A stretch of 12,104 bases of DNA from positions 1 to 12,104 of the forward strand of contig CANHPJ010000023.1 of the NCBI GenBank assembly GCA_947462515.1, read 5' to 3'. The first letter of the stretch is position 1, and each line of letters starts with the position of its first letter. This document shows positions 1-7,789 of this stretch, piece after piece. This DNA comes from Bacteroidota bacterium. GTDB lineage: Bacteria; Bacteroidota; Bacteroidia; JACCXN01. The notes under the pieces are model-generated. The model made no database searches. It was not told the DNA's origin and was given only the letters and a program-made list of their open reading frames with translations. The position numbers were made by a program, and so were the translations under genes.

Positions 1-29
1 ACCCCCCATATGATAAACATAAGGGGGGT
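1..29 (-). terminator. Hairpin downstream of tRNA-Leu, likely terminator
   Basis: ACCCCCC at 1-7 pairs with GGGGGGT at 23-29. Inside it, TATG (9-12) pairs with CATA (18-21), leaving one A-A mismatch and a 5-base loop. This gives an 11-bp, very GC-rich stem in otherwise AT-rich DNA. It starts 11 bases past the 3' end of the minus-strand tRNA, so it probably ends the tRNA transcript. A T-run on the minus strand would fall before base 1 and cannot be seen. Confidence 0.5.
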
Positions 30-40
30 GTTATATGTTG

Positions 41-124
41 TGCCCAAGACTGGATTCGAACCAGCACAAGCGTAAGCTCGCTACCACCTCAAGGTAGTGC
101 GTCTACCAATTTCGCCACCTGGGC
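41..124 (-). tRNA. tRNA-Leu (anticodon GAG)
   Basis: An 84-base tRNA with a long variable arm, as expected for class II leucine tRNAs. The acceptor stem GCCCAGG/CTTGGGC has one G-U pair, with discriminator A at position 41. The D arm carries AAATTGGTAGA. The anticodon stem CTACC/GGTAG encloses the loop TTGAGGT, giving anticodon GAG (positions 88-90), which reads CUC and CUU codons. The T arm has loop TTCGAAT closed by GCTGG/CCAGT. CCA is not encoded. All arms fold cleanly, so it looks functional. Confidence 0.96.
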
Positions 125-137
125 TATTAATTAGTTG

Positions 138-145
138 CAAATATA
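138..145 (-). promoter_or_regulatory. Likely -7 box of the tRNA-Leu promoter
   Basis: Read on the minus strand this is TATATTTG, a perfect match to the Bacteroidota -7 consensus TAnnTTTG. It lies 13 bases upstream of the mature tRNA 5' end, a fitting distance for a short leader. No clear TTTG -33 element is seen at the usual distance, so this rests on one box only. Confidence 0.4.
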
Positions 146-304
146 TTTATTTTATCATTTAAAATGGATATAAAAATACTTACTTTAAAAAAATTAGATT
201 TTGCAGTTTTTTAAGCTTTTCTAATTCTGTATATTTACACTTATTTTTTTGTCAATTTTTCAAGGTATCAAAAAAATAAAATAATAATCTTAAAATCACA
301 GCGG

Positions 305-1795
305 ATGAATAAAGTTCTAATTGCAAATAGAGGAGAAATAGCCCTTAGGATAATGCGGTCTTGTAAAGAAATGGGCATAAATACCGTGGCAATATATTCA
401 GAAGCAGATAGAAATGCCCCCTTTGTAAAATATGCTGATCAAGCTGTTTGTATAGGTCCAGCACCTTCTAACCAATCATACTTGCTCGGTGATAAAATAA
501 TAGAAGTTTGCAAAAAATTGAATGTTGATGCAGTGCACCCCGGTTATGGATTTTTATCTGAAAATCCTGATTTTGCTAAGAAAGTTACCGATGCAGGAAT
601 TATTTTCATTGGCCCATCTCCCAGAGCAATGGAAATCATGGGTGATAAACTATCCGCCAAGGCAGCCGCAAAAAGCTATAATATTCCAATGGTTCCTGGC
701 ACTGATGGTGAGATTAGTGATGTTGAGCAAGCAAAGAAAACAGCAGTAAATGTGGGTTTTCCCATTCTAATCAAGGCCTCGGCTGGTGGTGGTGGTAAAG
801 GAATGCGTATTGTTGAAAATCTCGATGAATTTGACGAACAGATGAAATTAGCTGTCAGTGAGGCTAAATCGGCATTCGGCAATGGTGCGGTATTTATTGA
901 GCGTTATGTTTCAGGTCCCAGACATATTGAAATTCAAGTTTTGGCAGACACTCACGGAAATACCCTGTATCTATTTGAAAGGGAATGTTCCATACAAAGA
1001 AGACATCAAAAGGTTATCGAAGAGGCGCCTTCATCGGTTTTAACTCCTGAAATTAGAGAGGCAATGGGTAAATGTGCCGTAGATGTTGCACTTGCATGTA
1101 ATTATGTTGGAGCCGGCACCGTTGAGTTTTTATTAGATGAAAATAAAAACTTTTATTTTTTGGAAATGAATACTCGCTTACAAGTAGAACATCCTGTTAC
1201 TGAAATGATTACAGGTTTGGATTTAGTTAAGGAACAGATCAAGATTGCCCGAGGTGAAAAATTGAGTTTTACCCAGAGTGATTTAAAAATTAGTGGACAT
1301 TCTATTGAGATTCGGGTTTATGCCGAAGATCCGAGAAATAATTTCTTACCTGATATTGGCAAATTAATTACCTACCAGCCACCAAATGGAATAGGTATTC
1401 GAGTAGATGACGGATTTGAACAAGGCATGGATATTCCAATATATTATGATCCAATGATTTCCAAGTTAATATCACATGGCAAGGATAGGAGCGAAGCGAT
1501 AGAAAGAATGTTAAGAGCAATTGAAGATTATAAAATCTCTGGTGTAGAAACAACGCTACAGTTCTGCAAGTTTGTTTTGAAACATGATGCCTTTGTTTCA
1601 GGGAATTTTGATACTCATTTTGTTAAAAAATACTTTTCACCAGAGCTGTTGGATCATAATTCGATTGAAGAGTCGGAAATTGCAGCTATTTTAGTCGCAA
1701 AACTTCTAAATGAAAAATCAAAAGTTTCAAATCAAAACCATAATTCTGAAAAAAGCACTAATTCAAATTGGAGATATAACCGCTTAAACAACTGA
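305..1795 (+). CDS. accC: Biotin carboxylase subunit of an acetyl-/propionyl-CoA-type carboxylase
   Basis: This enzyme uses ATP and bicarbonate to carboxylate biotin on a carrier protein, the first half-reaction of acyl-CoA carboxylases; it acts in the cytoplasm. The N-terminal carboxylase domain opens with KVLIANRGEIALR. The ATP-grasp domain has the glycine loop at 159-166 (SAGGGGKG). Using known E. coli AccC positions, the key residues are all present: K115, K157, H207, K236, E274, E287, N289, R291 (in MNTRLQVEHP) and R337. At 496 residues it is about 45 longer than E. coli AccC. The extra C-terminal tail ends in SNWRYNR, reminiscent of the propionyl/methylcrotonyl-type biotin carboxylases of Bacteroidota. 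No biotin-carrier lysine motif (MKM) is present, so the carrier must be a separate protein. No carrier or carboxyltransferase gene adjoins it here, so the acyl substrate cannot be told from context. It starts at ATG without a Shine-Dalgarno sequence. Confidence 0.93.
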   Translation: MNKVLIANRGEIALRIMRSCKEMGINTVAIYSEADRNAPFVKYADQAVCIGPAPSNQSYLLGDKIIEVCKKLNVDAVHPGYGFLSENPDFAKKVTDAGIIFIGPSPRAMEIMGDKLSAKAAAKSYNIPMVPGTDGEISDVEQAKKTAVNVGFPILIKASAGGGGKGMRIVENLDEFDEQMKLAVSEAKSAFGNGAVFIERYVSGPRHIEIQVLADTHGNTLYLFERECSIQRRHQKVIEEAPSSVLTPEIREAMGKCAVDVALACNYVGAGTVEFLLDENKNFYFLEMNTRLQVEHPVTEMITGLDLVKEQIKIARGEKLSFTQSDLKISGHSIEIRVYAEDPRNNFLPDIGKLITYQPPNGIGIRVDDGFEQGMDIPIYYDPMISKLISHGKDRSEAIERMLRAIEDYKISGVETTLQFCKFVLKHDAFVSGNFDTHFVKKYFSPELLDHNSIEESEIAAILVAKLLNEKSKVSNQNHNSEKSTNSNWRYNRLNN

Positions 1796-1806
1796 GTTGG
1801 TTTTTT
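1786..1806 (+). terminator. Weak terminator overlapping the accC stop codon
   Basis: CAAC (1789-1792) pairs with GTTG (1796-1799) around a 3-base loop formed by the TGA stop. AA/TT pairs extend it outside one mismatch, and a run of six T follows at 1801-1806. The stem is short, so termination here is only plausible. The spacing to a T-run and the position right at the gene end support it. Confidence 0.35.
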
Positions 1807-1874
1807 GTGCTGACAGATTTTTATTGTTTTAGGATTTGTTTTTAAAAATTATTTGACCAATAAGCTTGTTATTA

Positions 1875-2489
1875 GTGAATAAAAAGATACTAATATCCTT
1901 GATTTTGAAATCATTTTTTATGATTTCAAGCTGTTATTCTCAGGTTTCGAAAAACGATTCACTGCCTAAATTTAAGGGGACTATAGTTTATACCACTATT
2001 ATTGATGGCGATACAATTCCATATGTTACTCTTAAAGAACTTATTGTAATTGCTGAAAGTCCAGCAAAAAAGCTTTTTGATTTTGATAGATATGGCAGAT
2101 TAAAAAGAGATGTAAAGAAGGCTTACCCTTATGCCAAAATAGCAGGTAAAAAATTAAAACAGCTCAACGAAGTTCTTGCAAAAATAGATAACGAGTCAAA
2201 AAGGAAAAAATACCTCAAACTTGCTGAAGATGAATTAAAAAGGGAGTTTGAAGGAGATCTTAAAAAACTTACCCTAAGGCAAGGTAGGATACTCATTAAA
2301 CTAATTGACAGAGAAACAGGTAATTCATCATATAATTTGGTAAAAGAATTACGAGGGTCCTTCTCTGCTTTTATGTGGCAATCTTTGGCAAGGTTATTTG
2401 GCTCTAATCTTAAAGAAAAATACGATCCTAATGGGGAGGATGTTTTAATTGAGGAGATCGTTCTGAAAATTGAAAAGGGTGAAATTTAG
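1875..2489 (+). CDS. Exported DUF4294-family protein, function unknown
   Basis: A 204-residue protein matching what I know of DUF4294, a family seen mainly in Bacteroidota. The signature stretches are IDGDTIPYV near 43-51, RDVKKAYPYAK at 78-88, LRQGRILIKLIDRETG at about 134-149, and YDPNGEDVLIEEIV near the C-terminus. The middle (about 78-130) is highly charged and probably helical. The start is a judgement: no in-frame ATG lies before the conserved region except one inside the signal peptide. The GTG at 1875 gives MNKKILISLILKSFFMISSCYSQ, a good export signal. A TTG at 1866 would add three residues. ISSC could act as a loose lipobox (C20), or signal peptidase I could cut after YSQ, so periplasmic or lipid-anchored location is open. 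It lies 79 bases after accC and ends 30 bases from the convergent recQ. No function is established from sequence. Confidence 0.75.
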   Translation: MNKKILISLILKSFFMISSCYSQVSKNDSLPKFKGTIVYTTIIDGDTIPYVTLKELIVIAESPAKKLFDFDRYGRLKRDVKKAYPYAKIAGKKLKQLNEVLAKIDNESKRKKYLKLAEDELKREFEGDLKKLTLRQGRILIKLIDRETGNSSYNLVKELRGSFSAFMWQSLARLFGSNLKEKYDPNGEDVLIEEIVLKIEKGEI

Positions 2490-2519
2490 GTGTTAAATGA
2501 GGATTTTAAGTATGTTTTA

Positions 2520-4421
2520 CTACTTCTTCCAACATAATTTAATATCATCGTTATAGGCTATTTTTTCGTTGTCAATGAGCCATTGAATCACTTTTAAAGA
2601 TTTGTCGTTCCTTCCGTTTAACTGTTTAACCAATTCACTCAAATATAGAGGATCATGTTTTAATATTACTTTTATCTGGTTAGAAACCTGTTCAAATTCT
2701 AAATTGCTCAGCTCCAGTTTATTTCTTTCCAAACAAATATCACATATTCCGCAACGATAACTTTCATTTTGACCAAAATAACTCAATAAAATCTGACTTC
2801 TGCATTTGTGCGTACTCGTTGCGTAATGTATTACGTATTCCATTTTTTCAATGGCCGTTTTTTTTCTTGAGGAATAATTTTCCTTAGTAATTATTAACTT
2901 ACTTGCATCCGCTCTAGGTCTTAAAAATGTTATTTTCGGAAGACTGCTCTGTTGAAAATAATTTATGATACTAAAGGCATCCAGGTTTTTAAGAGCTTTA
3001 ATTATTTGATCATGAGTTAATCCGGTTCTTTGAGCAAGATCTGTTTCATTAATATTGACATATTCATCGAAAGTACCCGAATAACTTCTTAATATAAGTT
3101 TGATGAAGTTGTCGTATGATTTATTGGCAATTTGAAATTTGTATAATTCTTCGTTATTAACTCTGAATTTTATTCTTGACGGGGTATAAGTTCCATCCGA
3201 GGTGGCCACATAGCCCTCTTTTTCAATGAATTTTAGACTGTTGAAAAAGTTCAAGGTATCAAGATTATATGTCTTACATATTTCTGAAATGTTTAATTCA
3301 AAACTAACACCCAGACCACTTCCAATAGCCAATTGAAAATAATTTGCCAAGGCTTGGTAGGTCTTTTTTATTTCTTCAATACTTGGAAATCCTGAAAGTA
3401 TGTTTTTTTCAAGTTCTAAACGGTCGTTTTCCGAATAAATTAAAACTGCATAAGCCTTTTTTTCATCTCTTCCGGCTCTTCCTGCTTCCTGAAAATAGGC
3501 CTCCAATGAATCAGGCAAATCCATATGAACTACAAATCTTACGTCTGGTTTGTCTATCCCCATTCCAAATGCATTGGTTGCTACAATAACTCTGGTTTTG
3601 TTTTTTATCCAGTTTTCTTGTTTCTGTGCTCTTAACCTGGAATCTATTCCTGCATGATAATAATCGGCATTAACCCCATGAATATTTAGATATTCAGCAA
3701 TTGATTGCGTTTTCTTTCTGTTTCGTACATAAACAATTCCCGTTGCAGGAATTTTTTGAGCAATGTCTAAAAGTTTTTTTAGTTTATCCTCCTCATATAA
3801 TAATGAGTAGGATAAATTTTTTCTCTCGAAACTTGTCTCAAATACTTGCCCATTTTTAAAGTTTAATTTATCTTGAATATCTGTTACTACTTTATTTGTG
3901 GCTGTTGCTGTTAAGGCTATAATAGGTACTTTAGGAAATAATTCCCTGATAGAACAAATATTGAGATAAGAAGGTCTGAAATCATATCCCCACTGAGATA
4001 TGCAGTGCGCTTCATCAACAGCAATCATGTTAACCTTCATTTTTTTTACTCGCTCTATAAACAACTCGTTGCTAAGTCTTTCAGGAGAAACATATAAAAA
4101 TTTGATGTTTCCGTATATACAATTGTCTAATATTATATCAATTTCTGATCTGTGAAGTGAGGAGGTAATGGATGAAGCTTTTATGCCTTTTCGTTGAAGA
4201 TTTTCTACTTGATCTTTTATAAGCGATATTAAGGGAGATACAACGATACAAATTCCTTCTTTCATCATGGCAGGAACCTGAAAGCAGATTGATTTTCCAC
4301 CTCCGGTAGGCAACAATGCGAGGGTGTCTTTACCTTCTAGTACCGAAGAAATTATTTCCTCCTGCAAAGGCCTGAATTGACTATGTCCCCAATAGGTGGT
4401 AAGAATTTTTTTACTGCTCAT
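2520..4421 (-). CDS. recQ: RecQ family ATP-dependent DNA helicase, short form without HRDC
   Basis: A superfamily 2 helicase that unwinds DNA 3' to 5' in recombination and fork repair. The motifs appear in order: motif 0 FRPLQ at 16-20, Walker A TGGGKS at 39-44, DEAH at 136-139, TATAT at 171-175, motif V ATNAFGMGIDKPDVR at 281-295, and motif VI QEAGRAGRD at 311-319. The RecQ C-terminal region follows, with a zinc site made of C540, C557, C560 and C563. A winged-helix region should lie between about 370 and 515 or after the zinc site. The 633-residue protein ends with a short helical segment (about 580-633) that does not look like an HRDC domain, which E. coli RecQ has. Many Bacteroidota carry more than one RecQ, and this resembles the shorter type. 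The ATG start at 4421 sits directly before the conserved helicase N-terminus. It diverges from ilvE across 147 bases. Confidence 0.93.
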   Translation of the reverse strand: MSSKKILTTYWGHSQFRPLQEEIISSVLEGKDTLALLPTGGGKSICFQVPAMMKEGICIVVSPLISLIKDQVENLQRKGIKASSITSSLHRSEIDIILDNCIYGNIKFLYVSPERLSNELFIERVKKMKVNMIAVDEAHCISQWGYDFRPSYLNICSIRELFPKVPIIALTATATNKVVTDIQDKLNFKNGQVFETSFERKNLSYSLLYEEDKLKKLLDIAQKIPATGIVYVRNRKKTQSIAEYLNIHGVNADYYHAGIDSRLRAQKQENWIKNKTRVIVATNAFGMGIDKPDVRFVVHMDLPDSLEAYFQEAGRAGRDEKKAYAVLIYSENDRLELEKNILSGFPSIEEIKKTYQALANYFQLAIGSGLGVSFELNISEICKTYNLDTLNFFNSLKFIEKEGYVATSDGTYTPSRIKFRVNNEELYKFQIANKSYDNFIKLILRSYSGTFDEYVNINETDLAQRTGLTHDQIIKALKNLDAFSIINYFQQSSLPKITFLRPRADASKLIITKENYSSRKKTAIEKMEYVIHYATSTHKCRSQILLSYFGQNESYRCGICDICLERNKLELSNLEFEQVSNQIKVILKHDPLYLSELVKQLNGRNDKSLKVIQWLIDNEKIAYNDDIKLCWKK

Positions 4422-4496
4422 TATACGAATTTAGCCGATTTTTTTAAAAGAAAAAACTTTAGTGAATTGAAAGAATTTTGATTTTTCCATTTTTCT

Positions 4497-4526
4497 TTTG
4501 GTATTGCATTTATTGTTTGTATTTTG
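4497..4526 (+). promoter_or_regulatory. Possible promoter of ilvE
   Basis: TTTG at 4497-4500 is followed after 19 bases by TATTTTG at 4520-4526. This resembles the Bacteroidota pair TTTG / TAnnTTTG with the second box one base short. An alternative box is TATTGTTTG at 4511-4519, one base long. It sits 42 bases upstream of the ilvE ATG in the recQ-ilvE divergent gap. No equivalent box was found for recQ on the other strand. Confidence 0.35.
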
Positions 4527-4568
4527 CATGAGAAAGTATGTTAATAAACAATTTGAGAGCGCTTACTT

Positions 4569-5639
4569 ATGATTGAATCTACTTTAAATATTCCCATTGA
4601 AAAGACCTTAAATTCTAAATTGCCTTTTTTTGATTTCAATAATCTGCAGTTTGGGAAAAACTTTTCCGATCATATGTTTGTCATTGACTTTGAAAATGGT
4701 GAATGGAAAAATGCAAGAATAATTCCCTATCAAAGATTTGATTTAAGTCCATCAAGTGCCGTCATTCATTACGGTCAGTCGGTTTTTGAAGGAATGAAAG
4801 CCTATAAAAATGAGTCAGGTGAAGTGATGCTTTTCAGACCAACCGACAACTTTAAACGATTAAATAAATCAGCTATAAGAATGTGTATGCCCGAGGTTCC
4901 TGAGGATTTGTTCATGGAAGGGCTCATTAAATTAATTCAGCTAGACTCTGATTGGATTCCTTCCAAAGCTGGGCAATCATTATATATAAGACCTTTTTTA
5001 TTCGCAACGGATGAATTTATTGGAGTAAAACCTTCAGAAACTTATCGTTTTGCCATTATTACTTCTCCTGCAGGTGCTTATTATTCTGAACCTGTTAAAG
5101 TATTGGTTGAAACCTCCTATACCAGAGCTGTAGAGGGAGGTATAGGTTATGTTAAAGCTGCAGGCAATTACGGAAGATCGCTTTATCCTGCAAAAAAAGC
5201 ACAGGAATTAGGCTACCATCAGCTTATCTGGACTGATGCCACTGAACACAAGTATATTGAAGAATCGGGAACTATGAATGTTTTATTTGTAATAAACGAT
5301 GTTTTGATAACACCTCCTGTTAGTACTACCATTCTTGCAGGGATAACTCGCGACAGTGTCTTGACATTGGCCAGAGATTGGGGAATGAAAGTCGAAGAGC
5401 GTAAAATCAAGATAGATGAAATTATAGATGCCTTTGAAAAAGGGACCATATCAGATGCATTTGGAACCGGCACAGCTGCTACTATAGCTCACATCTCTCA
5501 TATTGGATATAATGGCAGTGATTATCTTCTTCCGGAAGTTCAAACGAGAAAATTTTCCAATAAAATAAAAGAAGAATTGCAGAAAATTAGATTAGCTCAA
5601 GCTCCGGATAAACATAATTGGGTGCTTAAAATTAAATAA
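4569..5639 (+). CDS. ilvE: Branched-chain amino acid aminotransferase
   Basis: A PLP enzyme of fold type IV (class IV aminotransferases) that swaps the amino group between glutamate and the 2-oxo acids of valine, leucine and isoleucine; it acts in the cytoplasm. At 356 residues it fits the larger BCAT group that includes the eukaryotic enzymes, rather than the roughly 310-residue E. coli type. Visible signatures are HYGQSVFEGMKAY at 67-79, the PLP-binding K196 within YVKAAGNYG, E232 in EESGTMN (the cofactor-contacting glutamate by analogy with human BCAT), and the phosphate-binding GTGTAA at 300-304. The ATG at 4569 leaves a normal short N-terminal extension, and no Shine-Dalgarno sequence is seen. 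No other ilv or leu gene adjoins it, so it seems to be expressed singly. It could also act on other hydrophobic amino acids. Confidence 0.93.
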   Translation: MIESTLNIPIEKTLNSKLPFFDFNNLQFGKNFSDHMFVIDFENGEWKNARIIPYQRFDLSPSSAVIHYGQSVFEGMKAYKNESGEVMLFRPTDNFKRLNKSAIRMCMPEVPEDLFMEGLIKLIQLDSDWIPSKAGQSLYIRPFLFATDEFIGVKPSETYRFAIITSPAGAYYSEPVKVLVETSYTRAVEGGIGYVKAAGNYGRSLYPAKKAQELGYHQLIWTDATEHKYIEESGTMNVLFVINDVLITPPVSTTILAGITRDSVLTLARDWGMKVEERKIKIDEIIDAFEKGTISDAFGTGTAATIAHISHIGYNGSDYLLPEVQTRKFSNKIKEELQKIRLAQAPDKHNWVLKIK

Positions 5640-5705
5640 CTTTGATTTAATCAATCATATCAATTTTAGCATTCTATTTTTTAATAGAGCATCTTATTTA
5701 GACTG

Positions 5706-5738
5706 TTTGTTTTTGAATTATTACCATTTTATATTTTG
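5706..5738 (+). promoter_or_regulatory. Possible promoter of the transglutaminase-like protein gene
   Basis: TTTG at 5706-5709 precedes TATATTTTG at 5730-5738 by 20 bases, close to the Bacteroidota promoter pattern but with a one-base longer second box. It would give a leader of roughly 60 bases before the TTG start at 5804. Such boxes arise easily in AT-rich DNA, so support is modest. Confidence 0.3.
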
Positions 5739-5803
5739 TTGCTTCTTCTAATATTATATTGATCCATTAAAAAATTCAATCAAAATCCTTTTTACTAAAA
5801 AAA

Positions 5804-7699
5804 TTGATATCGAACATTTTTAATATAGTTTTTAAAAAAACAAATCCTTCTTCAGTTGGATTTAAAATTAAAAATGTTTGTCTATTAAGTTTTTTTCTAT
5901 TTCCTTTTTTTGTTTTCTCCCAACAAAAAAATCATTTTGAACAAAGACATAAAAAAGAAATAATAATTGTTTCTGGCTCAGGGTCTATCGAAAAAAATGT
6001 CAGTATCAATGGAAAATCGGGTGATTCTATAATTCAAACAAAGATATTTTATCATAATCACGAAAAAATAAGCGATCTAGAAGCTAAATATCTTTCCGCT
6101 TCAATGCAAACAATTAGTCCTGATCAAATAATTGATCAGGAGGAATCAGATAAAGCATTTTCTGGATTTAGGTCTAAAAGTCTAAAGTTCAAATCAAATG
6201 TTTATTTTGAGTATAAGTATAAATTGTTTTCCAACGATCTTTTTACCTTAAACAGTCTTGACTTTTTTTCAGATATAAAAACAGATACATTTACTTATGT
6301 GATCGAAATCCCAAAAGGATTTAATTTAATTTTTGAACCCTCGAATATAGAAAGTGAAATATTAAATTTTTCAATCGATTCAATAAAGGGTATAGCGAAT
6401 ACCACTTATAATTTTAGGGCAATTCGAAACTCCGTTGGCGATTCTAAAACTATATATCAATCAAAACAATCAGTAGACAAGAAAAATAAATTTCCAAGGG
6501 TTAAAATTTTTGTTTTTCCAAAACAATATTCAAATAATCCCAATGCATACCTTAACGATTCTTATTTAAAAATAGTAAAGCCTACCACTAAATTAACACG
6601 AGAATCCCTTCTGTTTTTCGAAAATATTTTTGATAAATTACAGTTTGGTGATTCCTTCGTTTTTAATCTTTATGATATTATTAAAACAAAGATTACACTT
6701 ATAAATCAAAATAGTTTTGTTAAATACCCTTATCCTCAAGATGTTAATATTACTTTAACAAATAAAAGCGGCAATGAAAAAGACCTTGCCAATCTGCTTT
6801 GCGAAATCTTTAAACATTTCGGATTTGATGCTCACCTGGTATTTGCATCCTCCGCAAAGACAGGCGATGATTTGGATTTCCCTGGTTTAAGCAATGTGAA
6901 AAAATTGATTTGCGCAATTAAATTAAATAATAAATGGGTGTATATTAACCCAAGTGAGCAATTCTATGGAGTTAAGGTTCCTCCTTTAAGCATTCAGGGA
7001 AAACATGTTTTAATCACAACTGACAAAGGTGGCGAAATTCAACTTGTTGAGAAAGTTAAACTTGAATACCAGAAAATTGACTTTAATTTAGATATTCTGT
7101 ATGAAGATTTTTTTGATAATTTAAACGGAACTTATGATTTTAAGGACAATAATTTTGTTACAAATAAAAAGAATCATGATACTGATTATCAGCAAATTTC
7201 AAATAATGATACTTTAAGAACTCTTGAGGAGTTCACTCAGGGTTTGAAATTTTTAAATTATTCATGCAAAAAAGAGAAAAATTTTTTATCGCTGACTGGG
7301 GATATCGCTTTACCTAGAAAATTTATAATAAAATTGGGTAAAAGAAATTATTTTTCTCTTAAGTTTTTGCCTTTTCCTCACAATTTATCAAGGAATGTTT
7401 CTGAAGAAGAATTTATTTATTTGCGCAATCAAAATAATAATAACCTATTTAAAATAAGATTTTTATATCCTGTAAAGCTTTATGAAGAAATCCATTCAAA
7501 CTTTCAAGAAAATGGATTAAAATTTAATTTCGATATTATTCAATCAACAGATAAGGAAATAGAAATTAAATACACCTACCTGTTTGAAGAAATGCCTGAT
7601 AAAGAGAAGCAATTTAAAACTTATAACAAATTAAATAGTTTTATAATTGATGCAATGAGTAAAATGTTTGTGTTTGATAGGGTAGAGGATCAAAAATGA
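5804..7699 (+). CDS. Exported DUF3857/transglutaminase-fold-like protein lacking the catalytic triad
   Basis: A 631-residue protein that appears to be exported: the hydrophobic stretch LLSFFLFPFFVFSQ (27-40) looks like a signal peptide with cleavage near FSQ. The body resembles the Bacteroidota DUF3857 plus transglutaminase-like architecture: a beta-rich N-terminal half (about 50-250), a transglutaminase-fold segment around 318-405, and a beta-rich C-terminal part (about 495-631). The middle segment keeps family-like landmarks, namely NEKDLANLLCEIFKHFGFDAHLV (324-346 region), KLNNKWVYINPS (373-384) and KVPPLS (391-396). Where active homologues have Cys, His and Asp, this protein seems to have other residues (for example NPS in place of DPT), so I expect a binding or scaffold role, not catalysis. 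This rests on motif memory, not alignment. The only usual start is TTG at 5804; an ATT at 5867 would give a more typical signal peptide. It lies 164 bases after ilvE and converges on the lipoprotein gene. Confidence 0.6.
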   Translation: MISNIFNIVFKKTNPSSVGFKIKNVCLLSFFLFPFFVFSQQKNHFEQRHKKEIIIVSGSGSIEKNVSINGKSGDSIIQTKIFYHNHEKISDLEAKYLSASMQTISPDQIIDQEESDKAFSGFRSKSLKFKSNVYFEYKYKLFSNDLFTLNSLDFFSDIKTDTFTYVIEIPKGFNLIFEPSNIESEILNFSIDSIKGIANTTYNFRAIRNSVGDSKTIYQSKQSVDKKNKFPRVKIFVFPKQYSNNPNAYLNDSYLKIVKPTTKLTRESLLFFENIFDKLQFGDSFVFNLYDIIKTKITLINQNSFVKYPYPQDVNITLTNKSGNEKDLANLLCEIFKHFGFDAHLVFASSAKTGDDLDFPGLSNVKKLICAIKLNNKWVYINPSEQFYGVKVPPLSIQGKHVLITTDKGGEIQLVEKVKLEYQKIDFNLDILYEDFFDNLNGTYDFKDNNFVTNKKNHDTDYQQISNNDTLRTLEEFTQGLKFLNYSCKKEKNFLSLTGDIALPRKFIIKLGKRNYFSLKFLPFPHNLSRNVSEEEFIYLRNQNNNNLFKIRFLYPVKLYEEIHSNFQENGLKFNFDIIQSTDKEIEIKYTYLFEEMPDKEKQFKTYNKLNSFIIDAMSKMFVFDRVEDQK

Positions 7700-7760
7700 A
7701 AAAATAATTTCATAATTTTTTAAGCGAACAATAATTTGTTGTCTAGAAAAGTTAAAACTG

Positions 7761-7789
7761 TTTTGAAGTTTGAATTCCGCACTTCAAAA
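7761..7789. repeat. 9-bp inverted repeat competing with the terminator palindrome
   Basis: TTTTGAAGT (7761-7769) is the exact reverse complement of ACTTCAAAA (7781-7789), with an 11-base loop. The right arm is also the outer left arm of the large palindrome at 7782-7845, so on the plus-strand RNA the two folds exclude each other at the base of the stem. Confidence 0.5.

Noticed and set aside
230..237. TATATTTA as a -7 box for accC
   Set aside because: It lacks the final G of TAnnTTTG, and the nearest upstream TTTG is 26 bases away, too far.
5642..5654. 13-base palindrome TTGATTTAATCAA just after the ilvE stop
   Set aside because: Short AT-rich palindromes are expected by chance here, and no regulator or second copy is visible in the window.
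5673..5688. TCTATT/AATAGA hairpin after ilvE as a terminator
   Set aside because: The stem is only six bp and nearly all A-T, and no T-run follows; it may be chance.
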